A stretch of 64,000 nucleotides of DNA from Sphagnum compactum (Eukaryota; Bryophyta; Sphagnopsida; Sphagnales). Both the position numbers and the translations under genes were made by a program. The stretch covers positions 124,001 through 188,000 of the forward strand of contig OZ234500.1 in NCBI GenBank assembly GCA_965153455.1, written 5' to 3'. Shown here piece after piece: positions 12,301 through 22,015 of the stretch (its first letter is position 1; every line of letters starts with the position of its first letter). The notes under the pieces were generated by a model, which made no database searches, was not told where the DNA came from, and saw only the letters and a list, made by a program, of their open reading frames with translations.

Positions 12301-12721
12301 TAAACGAACCCAACGACCTGCACCAACCCCCAGCAACTGTTGTACGAAAAGAGCACCCGACCACTCCAAAGTAGTCGAAACACTCACTCATAACTGAGAA
12401 ACAAATCTCGTTGCAACTATTGTGAACAAAAGTCCTAAAAAACACATCGTCCATTCCGAGAAACTCGTCCTCCCAGGCTCGCAGCACGAGAAGAAAACTC
12501 CAAGAAAGACAAGCAGTCAGCTGAAATGTAGACACTATGCATGCTCTGAATACTTAAAACCTATCTCTGTTTGTGTTGCCAAAGCAAGGTGTCCAGAACT
12601 TCGGTCGAAGTTGGAGGAGGATAAACGGTGACTTTCTGAAACTGTTGTGCTTTCAATACGTACATGATGTCCAAGATATGAGATCAAAAAGGCTGGAAGA
12701 AGTCAAACAACCTTCTCTGAG
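12301..12721. other. Unassigned sequence between PHO1 remnant and satellite
   Basis: This would be the 5' side of the minus-strand PHO1-like remnant, where SPX exons are expected. No convincing SPX motif was recognised. The frame 12,535-12,224 (minus) is open over 100 codons, but only its end (YINSSEKV) resembles the family. Confidence 0.35.
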
Positions 12722-15250
12722 TTTGATATCCGAATCCAGGTTCAAAACAAGATCCGCAGCTGCAACCTGAACCAAACTTAGTCTTGAGTCTAGAAGCATA
12801 ACTTGAACCAAACTCAGTGTTGGTTCCAGAAGCAGAAGTGAAAGGCCGGAGCTTTTGAAAAAACAAAAGTAGTATGGACAAATATACCATAACCTCTCCA
12901 AAAAAAATGTCCACAAATAGCTATACAAAATCTGCATCCTGCATTTCTCCTGCATTATTCTGGTAGCAATCTGAAGACTCAATAAAGATGTTGACAAGCA
13001 CTCATGATACATTAGCGAATCCAAAACATCAGTAGAGTCCTCATTCAAGCTGTAGTCTGATATCCAAATCCGGGTTCAAAACAAGATCCGCAGCTGCAAC
13101 CCGAACCAAACTTAGTCTTGCGTCTAGAGGCAGAACTCGAACCAAACTTAATGTTGGTTCTAGAAGCAGAAGGAAAAGGCCGGAGCTTTTGAAAAAACAA
13201 ATGTAGTATGGACAAGTATACCATAATCTCTCCACAAAAAATGTCCACAAACAGCTATACAAAATCTGCATCCTGCGTTTCTCTTGCATTATTCTGGCAG
13301 CAATCTGAAGACTCAATAAAGACGTTGACAAGCACTCATGATACATTAGCCAATCCAAAACATCACTAGGGTCCTCATTCAAGCTGCAGTTTGATATCCG
13401 AATCCGGGTTCCAAACAAGATCCGCAGCTGCAACCCGAACCAAACTTAGTCTTGCGTCTAGAGGCAGAATTCGAACCAAACTTAGTGTTGGTTCTCGAAG
13501 CAGAAGTAAAAGGCCGGAGCTTTTGAAAAAACAAATGTAGTATGGACAAGTATACCATAATCTCTCCACAAAAAATATCGACAAACAGCTATACAAAATC
13601 TGCATCCTGCGTTTCTCTTGCATTATTCTGGCAGCAATCTAAGACTCAATAAAGATGTTGACAAGCACTCATGATACATTAGCCAATCCAAAACATCACT
13701 AGGGTCCTCATTCAAGCTGCAGTCTGATATCGGAATCCGGGTTCCAAACAAGATCCGCAGCTGCAACCCGAACCAAACTTAGTCTTGAGTCTAGAGGCAG
13801 AACTCGAACCAAACTGAGTGTTGGTTCTAGAAGCAGAAATAAAAGGTCGGAGCTTTTGAAAAAACAAAAGTAGTATGGAAAAGCACACCATAATCTCTCC
13901 AAAAAAAATGTCCACAAACAACTATACAAAATCTGCATCCTACATTTCTCTTGCATTATTCTGGCAGCAATCTGAACACTCAATAAAGATGTTGACAAGC
14001 ACTCATGATACATTAGCGAATCCAAAACATCACTAGTGTCCTCATTCAAGCTGCAGTCCGATATCCAAATCCGGGTTCAAAACAAGATCCGCAGCTGCAA
14101 CCCGAACCAAACTTAGTCTTGAGGCTAGAGGCAGAACTCGAACCAAACTGAGTGTTGGTTCTAGAAGCAGAAGTAAAAGGCCGGAGCTTTTGAAAAAACA
14201 AAAGTAGTATGGACAAGTATACCATAATCTCTCCACAAAAAATGTTCACAAACAGCTCTACAAAATTTGCATCCTGCATTTCTCTTGCATTATTCTGGCA
14301 GCAATCTGAAGACTCAATAAAGATGTTGACAAGCACTCATGATACATTAGCGAATCCAAAACATCGCGAGGGTCCTCATTCAAGCTGCAGTCTTATATCC
14401 AAATCCGGGTTCAAAACAAGATCCGCAGCTGCAACCCGAACCAAACTTAGTCTTGAGTCTAGAGGCAGAACTCAAACCAAACTTACTGTTGGTTCTAGAA
14501 GCAGAAGTCAAAAGGCCGGAGCTTTTGAAAAAACAAATGTAGTATGGACAAGTATACCATAATCTCTCCACAAAAAATGTCCACAAACAACTATACAAAA
14601 TCTGCATCCTACATTTCTCTTGCATTATTCTGGCAGCAATCTGAGACTCAATAAAGATGTTGACAAGCACTCATGATACATTAGCCAATCCAAAACATCA
14701 CTAGGGTCCTCATTCAAGCTGCAATCTGATATCCGAATCCGGGTTCCAAACAAGATTCGCAGCTGCAACCCGAACCAAACTTAATCTTGAGTCTAGAGGC
14801 AGAACTCGAACCAAACTTAGTGCTGGTTCTAGAAGCAGAAGTAAGAAGGCGGAGCTTTTGAAAAAACAAAAGTAGTATGGACAAGTATACCATAAGCTCT
14901 CCACAAAATATGTCCACAAACAGCTCTACAAAATCTGCACCCTGCATTTATCTTGCATTATTCTGGCAGCAATCTGAGACTCAATAAAGATGTTGACAAG
15001 CACTCATGATACATTAGCCAATCCAAAACATCACTAGGGTCCTCATTCGAGCTATAGTCTGATATCGGAATCCGGGTTCCAAACAAGATCCGCAGCTGCA
15101 ACCCGAACCAAACTTAGTCTTGAGTCTAGAGGCAGAACTCGAACCAAACTGAGTGTTGGTTCTAGAAGCAGAAGTAAAAGACCGGAGCTTGTGAAAAAAC
15201 AAAAGTAGTGTGGACAAGTATATCATTATCTCTCCACAAAAAATGTCCAC
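12722..15250. repeat. 333-bp satellite array, seven full copies and one partial
   Basis: Direct units start at about 12,722, 13,053, 13,386, 13,719, 14,053, 14,387, 14,722 and 15,056, judged by the TGATATCCGAATCCGGGTTC landmark. The spacing is 331-336 bp and copies are clearly similar by eye. Each unit contains an internal direct duplication of about 39 bp (CGAACCAAACTTAGT followed by a CTAGA-GCAGAA block, twice). The last copy breaks off at 15,250. Because 333 is a multiple of three, minus-strand frames of about 110 codons recur in successive units. They are hydrophobic and low in complexity, and I do not consider them genes. Confidence 0.9.
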
Positions 15251-15278
15251 AAACGTTGGGTTCGGCGAAGGAGGAATC
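15250..15278 (+). repeat. 29-bp fragment shared with the helicase gene
   Basis: Positions 15,250-15,278 match 18,339-18,367 (inside the helicase reading frame) at 28 of 29 bases, in the same orientation. The core is AACGTTGGG, one mismatch, then TCGGCGAAGGAGGAATC. It starts exactly where the satellite array stops. Confidence 0.75.
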
Positions 15279-15528
15279 CTTGCCGGTATGGCAACTGAAG
15301 GGACCGCACACATCGCAGGAGTAAGTCATGTTGGCTGGGGCTACGAGAAATTAGATCACCAGTTGCATCTTCTTGGTGCATCGATTCAGAGATTGCCCAG
15401 CCTACCAATTGACCCGACGACGTGGTACTTTCACCTTGAACGAGAACTTTGATTCGTTGCTGGCTCTTTCCCACCTCGGTGAAATGTGAATGTTTATGTG
15501 AGTCGCTCCCTCGAACGTCCAATTTCAA

Positions 15529-17240
15529 TAGAAAATGACACGTCGAAGTCAATTTCCACCTTTTTGAATCATAGGCTCCTTAAAGGAATGCACCTCAGAC
15601 AATACTGCTGCTGGTCGTGAAGCCAGCTCATCTTTTTGCTGTACGGTCTACTAATCCTTCGAGAATTCTTTGAGGCTATCCTATCACAAGTCAAAATTGA
15701 AGTTGCATGAGCATTCGTGATCACAACACGAATGACATAACCGGTAACGCCCTTTACAGTGCCAGTTATTCTGGTAACATTGACCAGCTTTTTTGAACAG
15801 TCAAGCTTGGAGTGCAGATAGAACCTTAAGGTATCGATCTGTAATGAATTGAAGTGAAGTGGAAGTTTAGCAAACTAGGAGATCGCAAGATATGAGAAAA
15901 CTTTCGGAACGGAGTCATTGAAGCATCTTCAATTCACTAAGAAAGCTCCAAGTACGAAGTGGATGAAGAAGCTGATACAGTTGTGTAGTTTGCATTTCCT
16001 GGTACACGAAAGCAAAGTAAAGGGTGCATGCTCTGTGGCGAAAAAAATGTGTCTGCAATTCAAGTGCAATCCACTATTTTTCGGTCCTGCTGCTGCAGCA
16101 TCGTCGGTGAGCATTCCCAAAAGAATCTAGCATCCATTGGTGACAACTGTACAAATTGTAGATTTTAGGGAGGCAACCTTCAATAATTCCGGTGGATGTT
16201 TTCAAATTTCTTTTGGAAAATGGCCAAAAGAACCTCAGGAGAGAATCCACAAGATTTGTATAACACCATTGTTACGAAAAAAAATGATCTTCGAATACAC
16301 TACTTGAGTGCTGAGCTGATTCCTCTGTCAATCGGGTTTAGGGTCTTAAGGTCGTCAGCTTTGTACTCGCCACTAGAAAATGACATGTTGAAGTCAATTT
16401 CAACCTTTTTGAATCAATAGGCTCCTTCAAGGAATGCACCTCAGACAATACTGCCGCTCGTCGTGAAGCCAGCTCATCTTTTTGCTGTACGATTTACTAA
16501 TTCTTCCAGAATGCTATGAGGCTATCCTATCACAAGTCAAAATGGAGGTTGCATGAGCATTCGTGGTCACAACACGGTTGTGACATTCTGCGTAGTCAAG
16601 AATAACATAACCGGTAACGCCCTTTACAGTGCCAGTTATTTTGGTAACACTGACCAGCCCTTTTTGAACAGTCAAGTTTGGAGTGCAGATAGAACCTTGA
16701 GGTATCGATCTGTAATGAATTGAGGTGAAGTGGAAGTTTAGCAAACTAGGAGATTGCAAGATATGAGAAAACTCTCGAAACGGAGTCATTGAAGCATCTT
16801 CAATTCACTAAGAAAGCTCCAGGTACAAAGTGGATGAAGAAGCTGATACAGTTGTGTAGTTTGCATTTCCTGGTACATGAAAGCAAAGTAGAAGGTGCAT
16901 GCTCTGTGGCAAAAAAAATGTGTCTGCAATTCAAGTGCAATCCACTATTTTTCGGTCCTGCAGCTGCGGCATCGTCGGTGACCATTCCCAAAAGAATCCA
17001 GCATCCATTGGCGACAACTCTACAAATTGCAGATTTTAGGGAGGCAACCTTCTATATTTCTGGTGAATGTTTTCAAATTTCTTTTGGAAAATGGCCAAAA
17101 GAACCTCAGGAGAGAATCCACACGATTTGTACAACATCATTGTTAAGAAAAAGATGATCTTTGAATGCACTGCCTGAATGGTGAGCCGATTCCTCTGTCA
17201 ATCGGAAGGTTCTTAAGGTCGTCAGCATTTTACTCACCAA
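15529..17240. repeat. Direct tandem duplication, units of about 846 and 866 bp
   Basis: Unit 1 (15,529-16,374) and unit 2 (16,375-17,240) both begin TAGAAAATGACA and stay collinear throughout; a third start (TAGAAAATGAGA) appears at 17,241. Examples are the GAAGCATCTTCAATTCAC block at 15,919 and 16,790 and the TCGGTCCTGC block at 16,081 and 16,952. Unit 2 has a small insertion near 16,575-16,600. Frames of 62-122 codons are open in both units and both strands, but none was recognised. It may be a duplicated exon-bearing piece of an unidentified gene. Confidence 0.8.
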
Positions 17241-17617
17241 TAGAAAATGAGACATTAGGTATGTACAACAATTGAACGTCAAATATTATTGGAGTGCTGG
17301 GTGCCCCTCTTAGTCTTCCGGCTGCAGCACCGAGTCCTTTTGGAAATGCTAGCTGCCATATCAACAATGATCTCGTCATCAGTGCAGAACCAACAGATAT
17401 CCACATATTGTAATCCAATTCCCTTCGATTTTTTCAATCCGACATTCTGAGAAGCTCTCGACGCTGTTGCAACCCCACCTAATTTACAGACTCCGACGGT
17501 TGAACGCTCGTCGACTTCCCGCCGATGCGCACGAAGCAAGATGTCGACAGCAACCGAAGGAGGCACGAACAATACGCCCGAAGGAGGCTACCAGTCGTCG
17601 GACTTACGATTGCAATC
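17241..17617 (-). other. Unassigned sequence downstream of the helicase frame
   Basis: A minus-strand frame (17,572-17,279, including KGIGLQYVDICWFCTDDE) is open for 97 codons and is GC-richer at its upstream end, but matches no family I recognise. It follows the helicase stop at 17,618. Confidence 0.3.
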
Positions 17618-19393
17618 CTAAAATCGTCTTCTACATCTATGGTCCCGCTCCAGCATTCGAATGCATGCATCCGCCAACCGTGCAAAGTTAGTAACGGACC
17701 GGTCGAAGGCCTTTAGTCCCATCCATCGAGCCAACTCTTCGTCGCGAGTGATATTCATCAATTCCGGCATGGCCTTGCGCATGTCCGATGGGTTGCGACG
17801 CCAAATGGCCCAAATAAGAATCCGATATCGTTCGCCCCGGATCTGACCCGAGCAATCGACACCGTACCTTCCTTCGTGCAAGGGGACGTTGCCCAACGCT
17901 GGCCCGTTGTGCGAAAGGTGGCACTTGGGACAAACGTCGGGTGATTGGGGAATTGAATTACGGCAATCCGACCTAGGATGTGGTCCCAGACATTTGAAGC
18001 ATCGACGACCGTCCAGCAACAACGGACAATTTTGACTGGGGTGACGCACGTTTCCATCACCGCCGTAAACACAACACAAGAGACAATCGGGTTCTTCGGG
18101 AGCAGCGAATCGACGGAAATTCGTCAGGGCTGCGCGATCCTCGTTCACGAAAGAGGTGAGTGCCGTGCCACGCGCACTGAGCATCGGCAACGGCGAGGGG
18201 GGTTGCTGCAACAGCGCTCGTGATTGCCGCAAACAGTTGTCGCAGGGTTGTGCGGCGGGAATCAGGCTGCACCGTTGCGGTTGGCCGTCCACAGCCAAAT
18301 GAAGATGGTGGCGTCGACAATTCTCCGTGTCCGTGATCCAAACGTTGGGCTCGGCGAAGGAGGAATCGAGGTGCAGAGCTTCGGCTCTAGATTTCGTGCT
18401 GGAAATCACTCAGCTGGTACCCGGTCGGCCGTCATGAGCGAGTCGCCCGGACTCTTGGTGCAGAGCAGCAAAAGATCTGAAAGATCCATGATGAATGACG
18501 AGCCGGACCGACGGATAGTTGTACCCGCAGCCGATGACCCCGGTGGCCACCATGACGCGCGCTTCGCCCGAAAGCCACGATTGCAACTGTGCCTTCTTTG
18601 CGTCGTCGTCGAGATGGGCGTGAAGGTGAACGGTCCTCACGCCTGCCACGTTGTTGGCCATGGACGCCACTTGCTCGACCGACTGTCGCGTCAAGCAATA
18701 CACCATGGCCCTGTCCGTCTCAGAAGAAACGTTGCAATCCCATTCGATGAGCTGTTGAACGATTTCCTCGTCCACGTCGGCCACCTCGTCGATGACGTAC
18801 TCGATCAACGGGCGCACCGTGGACATCCGGACTACAGCGAATCTCGCAGACATCACGATCTTGAGGTCCGTCTCTTCGGAAGGGGAGAGGGAGGCCGTCA
18901 ACGCGACGAGCTGGCATTCCACGGCCCACAACGGCAAAAGGCGCTTCATGACGGGTCTGAAATCCAACAACAGCAAATGTGCTTCATCCATGACGACGCA
19001 GTGAAGCTTTTTCAAATGGTTCAACGTATGCGCAAGTTCCACGAACCCGGGACTGGCCGCACGTTCCACCGATACGAACAAGATGGACGGAGGATTGTCG
19101 AATGTGACCGTGTCTGCGCCGTAGGTCGCATGTCGTAAGCCGGCTCGGGTCGCGTCCGCTTCGTGTCCGCGGACGAGGATCGTCAGGGGCACCACCACGA
19201 TGACGGTGCGAGCCGTCACCATCGGCGGGATCATGAACATAGCCGATTTGCCGTGTCCGGTGGGCATGACCACCAAAACATCGACCCTGTTTTCCAGGAC
19301 CAACGTCACGGCCAAACCTTGTTCATTGCACGTCCACTGTCCGTGGCCCAGTCGACGAAGAGCTCGCAGAGAACGCACTTCGTGCGTTTGATC
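17618..19393 (-). pseudogene. RecQ-like DNA helicase with C-terminal cysteine-rich region, broken
   Basis: RecQ-type helicases are ATP-driven 3'-5' DNA unwinding enzymes. The minus-strand frame starts at the repeat junction without an ATG and shows motif I MPTGHGKS, motif II VVMDEAH, motif III LTAS, motif IV region MVYC, motif V VMVATGVIGCGYNYP and motif VI QESGRLAHDG. After one in-frame TGA (18,410-18,412) the same frame continues with the RecQ zinc-binding pattern (NCRRHHLHL, DGQPQRC, PCDNC). A cysteine-rich tail follows (CLLC, CFKCLGPHPRSDC, CPKCHLSHNG) and the frame ends at 17,618. Motif VI departs from the usual GRxGRDG (LAH in place of xGR), which removes an arginine normally used in catalysis. 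The region is visibly GC- and CpG-rich against AT-rich neighbours. N-terminal truncation, stop and motif loss argue for a dead copy. The long tail recalls repeat-associated helicases of fungi more than the cellular plant RecQs; that origin is inference. Confidence 0.85.
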
Positions 19394-20280
19394 CTATACA
19401 TATGATCTGCGCACTACGCTCGCAGTGCGCGAGGCTGGGGGCTGTTTGACCACCAAAAAGGGAGCGTGGTGCGGGGCTGTTTTAGTGCGGTGCGGGGCTT
19501 TTTTTGTTGACCTTTTTCACTTTTTGTTACTTTTTTTACTGCTCGTAAATTTTATAAGTTACTTTTTACTGCTGAAACAGGGGTAAAGTTTGTTACTTTT
19601 TGTTACTTTTTTTACTGTTTGTAACTTTCTTAAATTACTTTTTACTGTTGAGAAGGGCCAGGGTTTATATTGTATTCATTGTGCGAGGGGGGAAAGGGTG
19701 CGCCTTGATTTTTTATTTTTATTTTTTTTTCTGTTGAGGGGGAGGGGGGTGGAGGTTAATGTTTTTTTTTCCCCTAGATATATGAAAAGGTGGAAGGAGG
19801 AGGGGGGAAAGGGGTACATTTTTATTCTGGAAATGTTTTTTTTCATTGTGGAGAGGCTAGGGAGGGGAAGGGGTAATTTAGGGTTCCAAAATCATTATGG
19901 GACGGGGGAAAGGGTGCACCGGGAGAAAAGGTGCAGGTTAATTTTTTTTCTTCTTTTTTTTACTGTTGAGGGGGAGGGGGGTGGAGGTCAATTTTTTTTT
20001 TTGCCTTCATTTGACATGTGGAAGGAGGAAGGGAAAAGGATGATTTTAATTTTTTTTTTTTTTTCATCGTGGAGTGGCTAGGGACAGGGGGTCAAGGGTT
20101 TTTTTTTTAATATGTTAAAGGGGGATGGGAGGGAGTTTTTTTTTTTCTATGTTGAAAAGGGATGAGAGGGTTTTTTTTTTTTTTACAAGTTCATAAGGGG
20201 GGGGGGGTTAGGGTTGGTTTAATTAATTAAATCTAAGCTAAAATAATATAAACTTAATTAAACTAAGCTAAACTTTGATA
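19394..20280 (+). repeat. Hairpin-tipped repeat, left arm of an inverted repeat
   Basis: Starts CTATACATATGATCTGCG right after the truncated helicase and carries the same hairpin, GGGGCTG and GTTACTTTTTGTTAC blocks as units A-D. It then continues through a long G-rich, T-tract-rich stretch (CCTTCATTTGACATGTGG near 20,005; a G run near 20,198) and ends in an AATTAAAT/CTAAGCTAAA segment. The inverted counterpart is 20,760-21,013 continued at 28,254-28,583 across the inserted retrotransposon. Confidence 0.75.
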
Positions 20281-20759
20281 TCCAATATGTGGCAATGTAC
20301 AATGCTTCAAAGCTTTTGTCGCAATATCTGATCCTTAAGAGAAATATGTAGTTTTTTGCTGGTGAAACAAGTGAGCAAAGACGTTATCTGTGTGGGCGAT
20401 CTAAATACAAGAGACTCAATGTCAAGTTTCATTCATTTTTCCCTTCAAGTAGTACAAAAGTAACAAAAAATAACAAAAAGTCAAAAAAATCAAAAAAGAA
20501 AAGAAAAGCCTGGCATTACACTAAAATAGCCTAACATTACATTGGGTTTTTGGTAGTCAAATAGCCTCCAACCTGCAACCTTATGGGCCTGATGCCCAGA
20601 TCACATGTATAGGGTAATTCCCCACTTTTCATTGGTTAGTAGGCCTTATGGTTGCCGGAAAATATTTGGTGCATATTATTTGTGTCCCAAATTTTTGTTA
20701 ATTTTTTCAAAATTATATTAGTTTTGTCAAATTTAGTTTAGCCAAGTGTACATTAACTT
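20281..20759 (-). repeat. Centre of the inverted repeat, with a nested reversed repeat tip
   Basis: 20,450-20,613 is a reverse-orientation tip of the hairpin family (AAGTAACAAAAAATAACAAA, the GGCATTACACTAAAATAGCC echo, then CACATGTATAG at the end). The rest is AT-rich and without coding potential. Confidence 0.6.
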
Positions 20760-21013
20760 AGTTGGGTTGAATTTAATTAGGCAAGTTTAGGTTAGTTTAA
20801 CTAAATTTAGATTATTTTAACTAAGATAAAATGAATTAAACCACCCCCCCCCCCCCCCCCATAATGAACTTGTAAAAAAAATTCAACCTAAAACCCCTCC
20901 CACCCCCCTTCAACATATTAACCTAAACCCTAACCCCCCTCCTTAACCACTCAACAATGAAAAAAACAATTTAAGAAAAAAACTAACCCTTTTCCCTTCC
21001 TCCTTCCACATGT
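20760..21013 (-). repeat. Hairpin-tipped repeat, right arm, part 1 (interrupted)
   Basis: This is the reverse complement of the 20,010-20,280 type sequence, including a C run at about 20,845-20,862 and CTTCCTCCTTCCACATGT at the end. It is interrupted by the retrotransposon at 21,014 and resumes at 28,254 (CATGTCAAATGAAGGAG). The uninterrupted version of the same site is visible inverted near 20,005-20,030 and at 29,155-29,185. Confidence 0.75.
21009..21013. repeat. Target-site duplication, left copy (CATGT)
   Basis: The five bases before the 5' LTR are identical to the five bases after the 3' LTR (28,254-28,258), the size expected of a Ty3/Gypsy integrase. Confidence 0.95.
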
Positions 21014-21965
21014 TGTCGCAACCCTAGCCTTGGCTTGCGACCAAGGCAAGGGGGTCGCAAGTGTGCGGGCCTATAAGTAGACCCGGGAGTCATATCACAT
21101 GCTCCCGGGAGTGCAAAGAGTGTGAGGGAGTGAACCCTCACACTCCCAAGTGAACTCCCATGTTGGGAGTTGGTGAGAGTGGAGTCCCAAAAGGACTCTT
21201 GAAACTTTAGAGAGCGTTTTGAGAGGTCAAAACTCAATGGCTTGTTGCGCTCTTTATATCAATGGAAAGCTCTTGAAGTGTAAATGTCTAAAATGGGCTC
21301 GCATTGCTCATTTGGACATCTGAAACACAAGTTATGGCCAAAAGAAGGCCCGGGAGTCGAACTCCCGGGAGTCCGCCAGTTTTGACTCTCGACCACTAAA
21401 AGTCGGGAATCGACCCGAAATACTTGGCTGCAGAAAACGCGCGACATACCGTTGGAAAGGTCTCGACGAGACCTACAACTTTGCTTCAAACGGCGAGTCG
21501 ATCGGAGGTCTGCTCCGATAGTTATGAAGCTTCAAAGTCGCAGGAGTCCCGAAAATGCGCGATTTCGGGACTCCCACGCGGGAGTCCCGGGAGTCCCGGG
21601 ACAAAATGGCCATTTGGATGCCACCCCCGCGACGAGTCACAGAGTATACTATAGGGAGTAAGGTGGTGGCTTACTCCCGAGCCCGGGGTGTGGTGTGTCA
21701 AAGTGAGTCCGAGTTCACCCGTGGCTGTCCCAACACCAAAAGGACCCAAAATGAGTTCTAACCACTTTGTGTGGTTTCATGCAGGCCCGTGTGAGTGAGT
21801 AAAGCTTGTCAAGTCTTCCTAGTCTTTCCCGGGACTTCTAGCACGCCCCTCTTACCCCCCCTCTAGTGCTGGAAGTCGGGATCGTGCTCCAAGTTCCAAC
21901 TCCTTCCGCATTGCCATATACCTAGACCCTCAAGTTGGGTCTACTCGGAACTTGGGAGCGCGACA
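21014..21965 (+). repeat. 5' LTR of the chromovirus
   Basis: 952 bp, TG...CA type, with the short terminal inverted repeat TGTCGC/GCGACA. A TATA-like CTATAAGTAG lies about 58 bp into the LTR (21,071-21,080) and is the best promoter candidate, unproven. The LTR is unusually rich in the palindromic words CTCCCGGGAG and GGGAGTCCC (near 21,080-21,115, 21,350-21,375 and 21,570-21,600). Confidence 0.97.
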
Positions 21966-21967
21966 TT

Positions 21968-21979
21968 TGGTATCAGAGC
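21968..21979 (+). other. Primer-binding site (initiator Met-tRNA type)
   Basis: TGGTATCAGAGC, two bases after the 5' LTR. It is the standard complement of the 3' end of plant initiator Met-tRNA and would prime minus-strand cDNA synthesis. Confidence 0.93.
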
Positions 21980-22015
21980 TCGGGGAGAGCTCAATCCACT
22001 TATTGGAGAGTCCCG

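Noticed and set aside
12653-14947. Recurrent minus-strand proteins of about 110 residues (CFFKSSGLLLLLLEP type)
   Set aside because: They arise once per satellite unit because the period is near a multiple of three. Frames break in several units and no family matches.
18224-19138. 304-codon plus-strand frame opposite the helicase
   Set aside because: Antisense shadow of a GC-rich gene. The minus-strand frame carries all ordered helicase motifs.
21935-22015. Earlier ATG for gag at 21,935
   Set aside because: It lies inside the 5' LTR before the primer site. ATG 22,016 gives a normal Gag start.
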